DNA of 64,000 bases from Sinimarinibacterium sp. NLF-5-8 (GCF_010092425.1 NZ_CP048030.1:1685501-1749500); one strand, 5' to 3'; shown: positions 9,022 to 17,393, counted from the stretch's first letter. The notes: generated from the sequence alone by a model not told the origin. Numbers and translations are program-made.

Positions 9022-10362
9022 CTATGCGCCCGCCATCAGGCGCTGGATCTCGTCCACTGTTTTGGGCACGCCGCCGGTGAGCACGCGCGCGCCGGTGTCG
9101 GTGACGACCACATCATCTTCAATGCGAATGCCAATGCCCCAATACTGCTCCGGCACGCCTGCGCTGCCGGGGGCGATGTACAAGCCCGGCTCCACCGTCA
9201 TCACCATGCCTTGTGCAAACGCGCGCGCTTTGCCGTCTACCTGATAGCGGCCCACGTCGTGCACATCCATGCCCAGCCAGTGGCCGGTGCCGTGCATGTA
9301 AAACTGGCGCTGCTTGCCTTCGGCGATGAGGTCTTTGACATTGCCTTTGAGCAAGCCCAGATCAACCAACCCCTGGGTGAGAATCTGCGTGGCGACTTCA
9401 TGCGGTTTGGCGCTGGAGGTACCCACTTTGAGGGTTTTGATCGCCTGCACATTGGCCTCCAGCACCACTTCATACAGGGCTTGCTGGGCGGCGCTGAAAC
9501 GGCCATTGACCGGAAACGTGCGGGTGATGTCGGCGGTATAGCCTTGCAGCTCGCCGCCGGCGTCGATCAGCAGTAAATCGCCGTCTTGCAGCACGCAGTT
9601 GTTTTCAACGTAATGCAGGATGCAGGCGTTATCACCGCCGCCGACGATGCTGGTGTAGCCCGGCTGCATGTCGTGGCGGGCAAAGTGGGCGTGGATTTCG
9701 GCGGCAATCTGCCATTCGTACAGCGCCGGACGGGTGCTGCGCATGGCGATGCAATGCGCCTCGGCGCTGATTTCGCAGGCACTGGCAAGCAGATCAAGCT
9801 CCCGCTCGGATTTGTGCAGGCGCATTTCGTGCAGCGTGCCGTCCAGTGCGGTGATCTGCTCCGGTGCCACCGCGCCACGGCGCGAGACTTCACGCAACTG
9901 GCGCACGCAGGCGTTGATGCGCTGATCCAGCGCCGCGCGCTCGCCCATCGTGTAATGCAGCGTGCGGCGACCGCCCAAAAGCTGCGGCAGCAAGGCCTCG
10001 AACTGCTCGATTGGATACGCCGCATCGGCGCCGTAATCGCGCACGGCGCCTTCGGGGCCAGCGCGGCGGCCATCCCAAATCTCGCGGGTGGCATCGCGCG
10101 GGCGCACAAACAGCACAAACTCGCATTTTTTGCCGTCTTGCTTGTGCCCCGGCAGCAGCACTGCAATCGCATCCGGCTCGGCAAAGCCGGTCAGATAGGC
10201 AAAATCGCTGTCCTGGCGAAACGGAAAATGGGTGTCGCGCGAACGGGTGACTTCATGCGCGGCGGGCACAATCGCCACCGCATCGCGCCCGATGCGGCGC
10301 ATCAGCTCGGCGCGGCGCGCGCGGTATTCAGCAACAGCTTTAGTAACAGCTTTTTGGGCCAT
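9022..10362 (-). CDS. pepP: Xaa-Pro aminopeptidase (aminopeptidase P)
   Basis: A 446-residue M24B metallopeptidase that removes an N-terminal residue preceding proline. It has an N-terminal creatinase-like domain and a C-terminal pita-bread domain with the five metal ligands visible in order: Asp in LLLIDAGGELQGY, Asp in TADITRTFPVNG, His in MHGTGHWLGMDVHDVG, Glu in TVEPGLYIAPG and Glu in IRIEDDVVVT. Length fits E. coli PepP (about 440). It lies between ygfB and ubiH as in E. coli, with 9- and 13-base gaps, suggesting one transcript. Confidence 0.96.
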   Translation of the reverse strand: MAQKAVTKAVAEYRARRAELMRRIGRDAVAIVPAAHEVTRSRDTHFPFRQDSDFAYLTGFAEPDAIAVLLPGHKQDGKKCEFVLFVRPRDATREIWDGRRAGPEGAVRDYGADAAYPIEQFEALLPQLLGGRRTLHYTMGERAALDQRINACVRQLREVSRRGAVAPEQITALDGTLHEMRLHKSERELDLLASACEISAEAHCIAMRSTRPALYEWQIAAEIHAHFARHDMQPGYTSIVGGGDNACILHYVENNCVLQDGDLLLIDAGGELQGYTADITRTFPVNGRFSAAQQALYEVVLEANVQAIKTLKVGTSSAKPHEVATQILTQGLVDLGLLKGNVKDLIAEGKQRQFYMHGTGHWLGMDVHDVGRYQVDGKARAFAQGMVMTVEPGLYIAPGSAGVPEQYWGIGIRIEDDVVVTDTGARVLTGGVPKTVDEIQRLMAGA

Positions 10363-10371
10363 GCGCTTCTC

Positions 10372-10947
10372 TTAATGCAGTTGTTGGGGCGCGGACGGAT
10401 CGAGCGTGGGATGCGGGTGCAGTTCCATGAACACCATTTGCGCGCCCACGCGCACATATTCCACCAACTCGGCGTAAGCGCCTTCTTCGACTTCCAGATC
10501 CTCGCCTTCCTCGGCGGTTGCGGCGCGGGTCAGCTCGGTCAAGTCCCTGACCACTTCCTGCACGTCCTCGGACGCGCGCTTCAAATCCAGACCGGGCTTG
10601 CTGGCCATGCCAAACAAAAAGCCCTGACACCACTGCGCCAGCGCCTGCGTGCGCAGCGTCAGGCTGGCCTCGTCATCGGGCAGCAGCGGGGTAAACGACA
10701 GCGCCTCATCGGTCAGCGCGTCAAAGGTTTGCGCGCGCAAGGCTTCCAGCGTGGCTCGCTGCGCGCGCAGGGCGTCAAGCGGCGCATCCCATTCCACCAG
10801 CGTGGTCAGCTCCACCTGCGCGGGCGCTTGCACACACAGCGCCCCACACAACGCGCCGTGCAGCTCGGCGATCATCGCATCGCCCTGCCCCAGGGAGGCC
10901 AGCGCATTGGCCAGCGCATCAAAGTCCATCGCGTTTTGCGTTGTCAT
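10372..10947 (-). CDS. ygfB: UPF0149/YecA-family protein YgfB
   Basis: A 191-residue acidic protein of the UPF0149 family, recognised by the N-terminal helix pattern (AELHGALCGALC), the central GFLFGMA stretch and the acidic C-terminal half (TAEEGEDLEVEEGAYAELVEYVRVG). E. coli and Pseudomonas homologues lie just upstream of pepP, as here. In Pseudomonas aeruginosa YgfB has been tied to control of antibiotic resistance genes through AlpA antitermination; whether that applies here is unknown. It starts 16 bases after the cytochrome b561 stop, so it appears to be part of a longer operon. Confidence 0.9.
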   Translation of the reverse strand: MTTQNAMDFDALANALASLGQGDAMIAELHGALCGALCVQAPAQVELTTLVEWDAPLDALRAQRATLEALRAQTFDALTDEALSFTPLLPDDEASLTLRTQALAQWCQGFLFGMASKPGLDLKRASEDVQEVVRDLTELTRAATAEEGEDLEVEEGAYAELVEYVRVGAQMVFMELHPHPTLDPSAPQQLH

Positions 10948-10963
10948 TCAAAAATCCTAAAAC

Positions 10964-11623
10964 CTAAAGCCAAAAACGGTTGGCAATCGCGATCACTAAA
11001 GCCACGGCCAACACAACGCCAGGCAGCGCACGCGCAGCGCTGGCAAAGCGCAAATGCACTGCCGCGCCTGCGGGCAAGTGCGCGCGACCACTGATCATCG
11101 GCGTGAGCAAATCCTGTCGTTTGAACAGCCGATAGGCGGCAATCGCCAGCACATGCAGCGCGATCAACACCAGCAGAGCATCAAAACTCAGTCCATGCCA
11201 CTGCGCGGCGGCGCGGCCAGTTGCAAAGCTCACCCACGCCGACAGCGGCCCGGATTCGATGCCGTCGGTATCCACTGCAAACAAGCCGCTGACGGTTTGC
11301 GAGGCCAGCGCCGCCAGCAAGGCCAGCACACTCAAAGCGCCCAGCGGGTTGTGCCCCACACTGCGCGCGCCGCTGCGTAAATACGCCAGCACCGCGCGCG
11401 GTGGGCGCACAAACTCGGCAAAGCGCGCGCTGCTGCTGCCGCATACACCCCAATACAGGCGAAACAGCAGCAGACTCAGCACGGTGTAACCGCTGTAGCG
11501 ATGCCACAGCAGATGGCCGTTTTGTGCGCTCCACCACGAAAAACCCACGCCGAACACGAGCAGCCAGTGGGTCAGCCGCACCGGCAGATCCCAGACTTTT
11601 TGCGGGGTTTGCGGCAGGGTCAT
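10964..11623 (-). CDS. Di-haem cytochrome b561-family membrane protein
   Basis: A 219-residue protein with about four to five hydrophobic segments and histidines at the positions expected for haem b ligation in the cytochrome b561 / hydrogenase b-subunit family: RLTHWLLV in helix 1, WHRYSGY in helix 2, WHGLSFD and LIALHVLAI in later helices. Likely an inner-membrane electron carrier between quinol and a c-type cytochrome. It starts 3 bases after the stop of the cytochrome c' gene, so the two are probably co-translated partners. It is followed by ygfB-pepP-ubiH-ubiI in the same direction. Confidence 0.9.
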   Translation of the reverse strand: MTLPQTPQKVWDLPVRLTHWLLVFGVGFSWWSAQNGHLLWHRYSGYTVLSLLLFRLYWGVCGSSSARFAEFVRPPRAVLAYLRSGARSVGHNPLGALSVLALLAALASQTVSGLFAVDTDGIESGPLSAWVSFATGRAAAQWHGLSFDALLVLIALHVLAIAAYRLFKRQDLLTPMISGRAHLPAGAAVHLRFASAARALPGVVLAVALVIAIANRFWL

Positions 11624-11626
11624 GGC

Positions 11627-12103
11627 TTATTTTTTCGGCGCGCGAAAATCGTCGTGGCAGGCTTTGCAGGTGGCGCCCAAGTCACCCATTTGCGCCGCAA
11701 AGGCATCGGCATCACCGGCGCTGGCGTAGTCGGCCAGTTTTGCGGCCTCGGTCACAAAGGCGACGCGGCGCTGTTCAAACTGCTCAGGCTGTTGCCAGAT
11801 TTCGGCGCGCGCGCGGGTCTTGACGCCGGTTTCGGGGCCGCTGCCCGCAGGAAACCAGCCCGCCACTTCATCGGCACGGGTTTTGATGATTTGCGCGGCG
11901 GCGGCCAGATCGGCATTGAGCGCACCACCGGCCTTGAGGGTGTCGCCAATCAGCTTCATCTGCTCGCCAATGTTTTCGTAACCCTGGTGGCGGGTTTGCA
12001 CGATCTGCAACACCTCAGGCGCCACCGGCGGGGCTTTGTTACAGGCCGCCACAGCGGAGGTCATCAGGCCAGCGGCCAGGGTCATGCGCAGGATTCGAGT
12101 CAT
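11627..12103 (-). CDS. Cytochrome c' (probable lipoprotein)
   Basis: A 158-residue c-type cytochrome with a single CKACH haem motif 13 residues from the C-terminus (C146, C149, H150), the hallmark position for cytochrome c'. The rest is a four-helix bundle pattern. The N-terminus has a signal sequence ending in a lipobox-like AVAAC (C21), so it is probably a membrane-anchored lipoprotein rather than a soluble periplasmic protein. Cytochromes c' bind NO and CO and are associated with NO tolerance. The downstream cytochrome b561 (3-base gap) would provide electrons. The intergenic region to argA (156 bases) is divergent. Confidence 0.9.
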   Translation of the reverse strand: MTRILRMTLAAGLMTSAVAACNKAPPVAPEVLQIVQTRHQGYENIGEQMKLIGDTLKAGGALNADLAAAAQIIKTRADEVAGWFPAGSGPETGVKTRARAEIWQQPEQFEQRRVAFVTEAAKLADYASAGDADAFAAQMGDLGATCKACHDDFRAPKK

Positions 12104-12246
12104 GGTTTTGCCTTGAGAATAATCTTGGGTTGGGCGCGCAGTTTAGAGGCTGCGACCGGCTTTGGCATGGCGTCGTCGCAGGCGCGCGCATCGCTGCGGC
12201 GGATTTGTGGCGCTTTGGCGCGACGTGCTGTTGGCTTACAGACACT

Positions 12247-12252
12247 TATAAT
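12247..12252 (+). promoter_or_regulatory. Possible -10 element (TATAAT) just before argA
   Basis: A perfect TATAAT lies 7 bases before the argA ATG (12260). No good -35 is found 16-18 bases upstream and no Shine-Dalgarno precedes the ATG. If used, the transcript would start at or very near the ATG, i.e. a leaderless mRNA. Weak evidence on its own. Confidence 0.35.
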
Positions 12253-12259
12253 CCCAGTC

Positions 12260-13603
12260 ATGACCACCCCGACTGCTGATCCCATTGTTGCCACGCTGCG
12301 CGGCTGTGCGCCGTACATCCATGCCCATCATGGCCGGGTGTGCGTGATTGGCTTTGGCGGTGAGGCAGCGCAGCGCGATGATTTTGATCGGCTGATGTAT
12401 GACGTGGCCTTGTTGCACAGCCTCGGCGTGAAGCTGGTGCTGGTGCCCGGTGCCCGTCCGCAAATTGATGCACGACTGGCCGCGCGCGGAATCACGCCGC
12501 AGTTTGTTGGCGGCGCGCGCGTCACCGATCGCGCGGCGCTGGAGTGCGTCAAAGACGCTGCTGGGGCGCTGCGCTTTGAGATCGAGGCGCGTTTGTCCAC
12601 GTCGCTGGCGTCCACGCCGATGGGCGGCGCGCATATCCAGGCGGTGGGCGGCAACTGGATCACCGCCAAGCCGGTGGGCGTGCGCGCGGGGGTGGATCAT
12701 CAGTTCACCGGCGAGGTGCGGCGGGTGGACGTGGCCAGCATCCGTCAGGTGCTGGAACAAGACCGGATTGCGCTGGTATCGCCGGTGGGATATTCGCCAA
12801 CGGGTGAGATTTTCAATATCCGCGCCGAGGATGTGGCCACCGCAGTGGCGGCGGCGATTGGCGCGGAGAAGCTGATTTTTGTCACGCCCGTGCGCCCCGA
12901 TCGCTGGCGCAGCGCGCAAGGCCTGGGCACGGCGATGGGCGATGCCGGACAGTTGCCGCTGACGCGCGCGCAGGATTTGCTCAACGAATCCAGCACCTTG
13001 AACGCGCTGGAGCAGTTGTATCTGCGCTGTGCACTGACGGCGCTGCGCGGCGGTGTGGCGCGCGTGCATTTGCTCCCGCAAGACCGCGATGGGGCGCTGC
13101 TGCGCGAGTTGTATACCCGTGATGGCGTTGGCGTGATGGTGCATTCGGATGCCGACTATGAAGCCACCCGCGATGCCACGATTGACGATGTGGGCGGCAT
13201 CATGGCGCTGATCAAGCCGCTGGAGCGTGACGGCACACTGGTGCCGCGCTCGCGTGAGCAACTGGAGCTGGATATTCAGCATTTCAGGGTGATGGTGCGC
13301 GATGGCCTGGTGATTGCCTGCTGCGCCCTGTTTGCGTTTGCCGACAGCGGCATGGGCGAGCTGGCCTGCGTGGCGGTGCACCCGGATTACCAGCGCGCAG
13401 GGCGCGCGGCGGCGCTGCTCAAGCGCGTGGAAACCGAGGCGCGCGCGCTGGGCCTGTCGCAGTTGTTCACGCTCACCACGCACACGCCGCACTGGTTTGT
13501 GGAACATGGCTTTACCCGCGCCGACATTGCCCGTCTGCCGATGCAGCGCCAGCAGCTTTACAACTACCAGCGCAATTCAATGGTGCTGGTCAAACCGCTG
13601 TGA
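12260..13603 (+). CDS. argA: Amino-acid N-acetyltransferase (N-acetylglutamate synthase)
   Basis: A 447-residue two-domain enzyme for the first step of arginine synthesis. Residues about 25-290 form an amino-acid-kinase-like domain (VKLVLVPGARPQIDARL), and about 300-440 a GNAT acetyltransferase domain with the acetyl-CoA loop in VAVHPDYQRAGRAAALL. This is the classical gammaproteobacterial ArgA, normally feedback-inhibited by arginine through the kinase-like domain. The reading frame is open for some 750 bases upstream, but only MTTPTADP fits the family start. argD lies about 6 kb away, so the arginine genes are scattered. Confidence 0.95.
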   Translation: MTTPTADPIVATLRGCAPYIHAHHGRVCVIGFGGEAAQRDDFDRLMYDVALLHSLGVKLVLVPGARPQIDARLAARGITPQFVGGARVTDRAALECVKDAAGALRFEIEARLSTSLASTPMGGAHIQAVGGNWITAKPVGVRAGVDHQFTGEVRRVDVASIRQVLEQDRIALVSPVGYSPTGEIFNIRAEDVATAVAAAIGAEKLIFVTPVRPDRWRSAQGLGTAMGDAGQLPLTRAQDLLNESSTLNALEQLYLRCALTALRGGVARVHLLPQDRDGALLRELYTRDGVGVMVHSDADYEATRDATIDDVGGIMALIKPLERDGTLVPRSREQLELDIQHFRVMVRDGLVIACCALFAFADSGMGELACVAVHPDYQRAGRAAALLKRVETEARALGLSQLFTLTTHTPHWFVEHGFTRADIARLPMQRQQLYNYQRNSMVLVKPL

Positions 13604-13647
13604 TGCCCACGCGCACCCTCCAGCATTGACTTTTCCCAGGAGGATTC

Positions 13648-15027
13648 ATGTCAAGCAACGCCGAATGGACGGCGCGCTCCAAAGCGCACGTCTGGCATCC
13701 CTGCACCCAGATGAAGGATCACGAATGGCTGCCGCTGATTCCGATCAAAAGCGCGCAAGGCGTGTGGCTGGAAGACTTTGAAGGCCAGCGTTACATCGAC
13801 GCGATCAGCTCGTGGTGGACCAATATTTTTGGTCATCGTCATCCGTACATCATCGAACAGCTTAAAAACCAGCTCGACACGCTTGATCACGTCATGCTGG
13901 CCGGATTTACCCATCAACCGGTGGTGGAACTCTCCGAGCGCCTGTGTCAGATCACGCCGCCCGGACTGTCGCGCTGCATTTATGCCGACAACGGTTCATC
14001 CGCCGTTGAAGTGGCGCTGAAGATGTCGTTCCACTACTGGAAAAACATCGGTAAACCGCAAAAAACCCGCTTCATTGCGCTGGAAAACGGCTACCACGGC
14101 GAAACCCTGGGCGCACTGGCGGTGGGCGGCCCCAGCATGTACCGCGACACTTACGCACCGCTGCTGCTGTCGCCGATTTTTGTGCCCTCGCCCGATTGCT
14201 ACGAGCGCGCGCCCGGCGAAAGCTGGGAGGATTACACCCGCGCGCAGTTCCGCCACATGGAGCGCGCGCTACAACAGCACGCCTCCGAGACCTGCGCCGT
14301 CATTCTGGAGCCACTGGTGCAATGCGCCGGCGCCATGCGCATGTATCACCCGATTTATTTATCGCTGCTGCGCGAGGCTTGCGACCGCCACAATGTGCAT
14401 TTGATTGCCGATGAAATCGCCGTTGGCTTTGGCCGTACCGGAACCCTGTTTGCCTGCGAACAGGCACCGCCGCTGACCCCCGGCGATGCCAGCGGCATCA
14501 CCCCGGACTTTATGTGCCTGTCCAAGGGGCTGGTCAGCGGCACGCTGCCTTTGGCGGTCACGCTGACCCACGACGCCATCTACGATGCGTTTTACGACGA
14601 ATACAAAACCGGCAAGGCGTTTTTGCACTCGCACTCGTTCACCGGCAATCCGCTGGGCTGTCGCGCGGCCTTGGCAACACTGGATTTGTTTGAACGCGAA
14701 AACACGCTGGCCAGCAACCGCCTGCTGTCGCATTTGATGTGGACGCAAACCGCCGAGCTGCGGCGTCACCCGCATGTGGCCGAGGTGCGTCAGCAAGGGA
14801 TGATTCTGGCGATTGAAATGGTCAAGGATGCCCAGCGCAAAACGCCCTACCCGGCCAGCGAGCGACGCGGGCTGCGTGTGTATCAATACGGACTTGAACA
14901 CGGCGTGCTGCTGCGACCCTTGGGCAATGTGATTTATCTGATGCCGCCGTATGTGATCACGCCCAAGCAAATTGAACATATTGCCCAGGTGGCGCTGCGC
15001 GGCATCGATGCGGCCACGCGGGACTGA
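13648..15027 (+). CDS. bioA: Adenosylmethionine-8-amino-7-oxononanoate aminotransferase
   Basis: A 459-residue class III PLP aminotransferase that converts KAPA to DAPA in biotin synthesis using S-adenosylmethionine. BioA signatures are WHPCTQMKDHEW near the N-terminus, ISSWWTNIFGHRHPYI, and the PLP lysine in FMCLSKGLVSGTLPLAVT. A strong AGGAGG ribosome-binding site lies 7 bases before the ATG. No other bio gene is in the window. A TetR-type regulator begins 2 bases after its stop. Confidence 0.95.
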   Translation: MSSNAEWTARSKAHVWHPCTQMKDHEWLPLIPIKSAQGVWLEDFEGQRYIDAISSWWTNIFGHRHPYIIEQLKNQLDTLDHVMLAGFTHQPVVELSERLCQITPPGLSRCIYADNGSSAVEVALKMSFHYWKNIGKPQKTRFIALENGYHGETLGALAVGGPSMYRDTYAPLLLSPIFVPSPDCYERAPGESWEDYTRAQFRHMERALQQHASETCAVILEPLVQCAGAMRMYHPIYLSLLREACDRHNVHLIADEIAVGFGRTGTLFACEQAPPLTPGDASGITPDFMCLSKGLVSGTLPLAVTLTHDAIYDAFYDEYKTGKAFLHSHSFTGNPLGCRAALATLDLFERENTLASNRLLSHLMWTQTAELRRHPHVAEVRQQGMILAIEMVKDAQRKTPYPASERRGLRVYQYGLEHGVLLRPLGNVIYLMPPYVITPKQIEHIAQVALRGIDAATRD

Positions 15028-15029
15028 CC

Positions 15030-15605
15030 GTGCAGCGCGCGCGCAGCCTTGCCGCCGAACAGGCGATTCTGGACGCCACCCTGGCACTGCTGACCGAGGA
15101 CGGCTACGCCAATCTCACCATCGAAGCGGTGGCCAACCGCGCGCGCGCCAGCAAAAGCACGATTTATCGTCGCTGGAAAAACAAGGAGCATCTGGTGCTG
15201 GCGGTATTCGAGCGCCTGCCGGTGCCTGCGGCGCCCGAAGGCGATGACTTCATCAGCGAGCTGGCGCTGCTGTTCGGGCGCTTTGGTCAGATCATGCAGA
15301 ACACCGCCCTGCGCGGCGTCATTCCAACGCTGGTGGCCGAGTGCATGGATCACCCGACGCTGTCGGCAGCCTTGATCGACGTCAACGAACGCCGCCGCGC
15401 ACCGCTGCGCGCGCTGCTGCGCCGCGCCATCGCACGCGGCGAAATCGCCGCCGATGCCGATGTGGAACTGGCGATCGACATGATCCAGGGCGCGCTGGCC
15501 ATCCGCCTGTATTTTTTGCTCGACCCGCCCAGTCCAAACTGGATCCGCCAGCTCGGTCAGCGCATTTTGTGCGGCTTTGGCGCGTCCGCCCCAACATCCC
15601 GATAG
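15030..15605 (+). CDS. TetR/AcrR-family transcriptional regulator
   Basis: A 191-residue regulator with a clear N-terminal TetR helix-turn-helix (ILDATLALLTEDGYANLTIE followed by VANRARASKSTIYRRWKNK) and a C-terminal domain of the TetR_C type with ARG/LRALLRRAIARGEI, common in regulators of this subgroup. It starts with GTG 2 bases after the bioA stop, so it is probably translated from the bioA transcript. Its ligand and targets are not known; biotin metabolism is only suggested by position. Confidence 0.88.
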   Translation: MQRARSLAAEQAILDATLALLTEDGYANLTIEAVANRARASKSTIYRRWKNKEHLVLAVFERLPVPAAPEGDDFISELALLFGRFGQIMQNTALRGVIPTLVAECMDHPTLSAALIDVNERRRAPLRALLRRAIARGEIAADADVELAIDMIQGALAIRLYFLLDPPSPNWIRQLGQRILCGFGASAPTSR

Positions 15606-15625
15606 CCGCCCCACCGCAAAACAGA

Positions 15626-15645
15626 ATCCCCGCTTGTGCGGGGAT
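15626..15645. repeat. Perfect hairpin repeat downstream of the TetR gene
   Basis: Arms ATCCCCGC and GCGGGGAT with a 4-base loop, in the 97-base gap between convergent genes. There is no T-run on either side, so a classical terminator is doubtful; the sequence resembles a REP-type palindrome. Confidence 0.55.
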
Positions 15646-15702
15646 CAAAAACCGACATGGCGGGCGGGCACGCGGCACAACCCGCCATAGTTACAAGCAC
15701 AC

Positions 15703-16605
15703 TTAGCCTTGCAAAGCCTGCGCCTGTGCAACCCAGTTCTGGTCGGTGACGCGCCCCTGGCCATCGAGATAGTCATCGATCCAGGTCACGTTGTCGGCAT
15801 TCCAGCGCGCAATCTGGGCAATCCGATGAATCCCCAGCGCGTGCAGGATTTGTGCCGTGCCTTGGTCGAGGCCGACGATCCGCGTCAAATCATCCGCGCC
15901 TTGCTCGGGGAGCGGTTCGGCATCGGGTTTGACGCCTGCGTACTGCCCGGCATCGACGCCGCGCCGCGCCGAAGCCGGAACGGCCTGAAAATCCGGGTTC
16001 TTGAGAATGCGCCGAGCCTGCCCCACCCAATCCTCGCGCGCCACCCGTCCGGGAAAATCGAGATAGTTGCTGACCCACTCGATGTTTTCCGGCGTCCACG
16101 CCGCAATCTGGTGAAAGTGGTAAATCCCCAGCGATTGCAGCACCTGTGCATTTTTGGGGCCAATGCCGTTGATCCGTTCCAGCGTATCGGCCGTGCCGCC
16201 TTGCGGCGCTGCCAGCCCTTGCGGACGCATGTCGGCAGCGACCGGCGCTGCGGCTGCCGGATAGATCGGCACCACTTCACGCGGGCGCGGCGGCATCTCC
16301 ACCTGTTGCCGCCGGGTCTGCCCGGCACAGCGCAAGCGTGCCAACCGCCCGCCAAGCCACAGGCCGACAAACCAGCCGGTCAACAGCAGCAAGGCCGTTT
16401 CCAGCCACAGCCCCGGCGCCCCCGGCAACCATTTGAGCAACGCCACCGCCAGGCCAACGCCATACAGCACCACCACCAGCCCATGCCACAGCGGCCAGCG
16501 CTGCTTGAGCATGCGCTGGCAATCGAACGTCGAAAAACCGGCCACCATACCGACCAGCGCCGCCAGCAGCGTGGAAAATCCATATTTTGCCAATAGATAG
16601 GTCAT
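15703..16605 (-). CDS. Membrane protein with two helix-hairpin-helix (flap-endonuclease-like) domains, function unknown
   Basis: A 300-residue protein. Residues 1-95 contain two to three hydrophobic segments with a short basic loop. After a linker come two copies of a helix-hairpin-helix unit: about 145-200 (LERINGIGPKNAQVLQSLGI, IAAWTPENIEWVSNYLDFPG) and about 240-298 (LTRIVGLDQGTAQILHALGI, IARWNADNVTWIDDYLDGQG). This repeat is the COG3743-type domain described as 5' DNA nuclease/HhH-like and is often fused to respiratory or membrane proteins; it has no shown nuclease residues here. The copies look like an internal duplication. Directly upstream (12 bases) is the 3' scrap of an OmpA-type gene, the likely former operon partner. 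Confidence 0.7.
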   Translation of the reverse strand: MTYLLAKYGFSTLLAALVGMVAGFSTFDCQRMLKQRWPLWHGLVVVLYGVGLAVALLKWLPGAPGLWLETALLLLTGWFVGLWLGGRLARLRCAGQTRRQQVEMPPRPREVVPIYPAAAAPVAADMRPQGLAAPQGGTADTLERINGIGPKNAQVLQSLGIYHFHQIAAWTPENIEWVSNYLDFPGRVAREDWVGQARRILKNPDFQAVPASARRGVDAGQYAGVKPDAEPLPEQGADDLTRIVGLDQGTAQILHALGIHRIAQIARWNADNVTWIDDYLDGQGRVTDQNWVAQAQALQG

Positions 16606-16617
16606 TTCAATGACTCC

Positions 16618-16680
16618 TTATTGTTGAACCGTGAAGGCAATCCGGCGATTGCGCGCGCGCTCGGCGTGCAGCGTCACCAT
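16618..16680 (-). pseudogene. 3' remnant of an OmpA-type gene
   Basis: The last 20 codons before TAA read HAERARNRRIAFTVQQ. This matches the end of the OmpA-like peptidoglycan-binding domain (A..ARNRR.EF.V). Nothing resembling the rest of the domain is found upstream; the frame runs into a G-rich tract (about 16690-16709) and then into an AraC-type gene on the other strand. It looks like the tail of a deleted gene, 12 bases before the helix-hairpin-helix gene. Short, so the assignment is moderate. Confidence 0.5.
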
Positions 16681-16706
16681 CGCAGAGAAGGCAGGGGGGG
16701 TGGGGG

Positions 16707-17393
16707 GTGGTAAAAAGCAGCCACTGGGCTCAGGAGACCTGTTTCTGCTGTCTGCCGACGCAGTGGCAACACTCAAAATGTGCCAAAGGGTCTTTGGTTT
16801 ATGTGCAGTATGTGATTGCACCCAGCGCATGCGTGGAATTACCTCGCGGTGATTCAGCCATCATCGATATTCTGCCCACCCACCCCATTCAATACGATGC
16901 ATTCCTCTATCACAGTACGCTGCAGCTTTATGAGTGGCTTCAGCAAGGCGATGATCTGGCGCTGCTGATGTGTGATCAGCTACAGCGCCTGCTGCGCCAG
17001 CACCTGTTCAGGTTCTATCGCGCCAACGATCATCACACGGATACCGCTCATGCATTTCAGCCATCGGGGTCGATCCGCAAGCAGCAACAGATCGTTCGCT
17101 ATATCAAGTCATCACTGGATCAGCCATTGAAGCTGGCCGATCTGACCGAAGCCATCGGCATGAACACGCATCAGTTGCAGCTGTTCTTTCGCCAGTATTT
17201 CGGCACCACACCGATGCAATATGTCACTGCAATGCGGATCGAGCGCGCGCGCTATCTGCTGGTTCACACCGATCATGACATTGCCCACATCGCCATTGAC
17301 TGCGGCTTTTACAGCCACAGCCATTTGAGTGCCACATTCAAGCGCGCCACCGGCCTGACCCCCAGACAGCTGCGCCAGCGCGACCACCCATGA
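16707..17393 (+). CDS. AraC-family transcriptional regulator, probably 5'-truncated
   Basis: A 228-residue frame. The C-terminal AraC/XylS DNA-binding domain (about 125-225) is complete: LADLTEAIGMNTHQLQLFFR for the first helix-turn-helix and IAHIAIDCGFYSHSHLSATF plus TGLTPRQLRQ for the second. The N-terminal part has the end of a cupin-type sensor (WAQETCFCCLPTQWQHSKC), but the first 40-60 residues usual for the family are missing. The only early start is a GTG in a G-rich tract with no good ribosome-binding site. With the OmpA scrap next door, both genes seem to have lost their 5' ends in one deletion. May be a pseudogene. Confidence 0.65.
   Translation: MVKSSHWAQETCFCCLPTQWQHSKCAKGSLVYVQYVIAPSACVELPRGDSAIIDILPTHPIQYDAFLYHSTLQLYEWLQQGDDLALLMCDQLQRLLRQHLFRFYRANDHHTDTAHAFQPSGSIRKQQQIVRYIKSSLDQPLKLADLTEAIGMNTHQLQLFFRQYFGTTPMQYVTAMRIERARYLLVHTDHDIAHIAIDCGFYSHSHLSATFKRATGLTPRQLRQRDHP

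Noticed and set aside
11501-12259. 759-base open extension upstream of argA
   Set aside because: It lies antisense to the two cytochrome genes; argA homologues begin at MTTPTADP.
16618-16830. 70-residue minus-strand gene
   Set aside because: Only the last 20 codons resemble a known domain; the rest is read through the G tract and the AraC gene.
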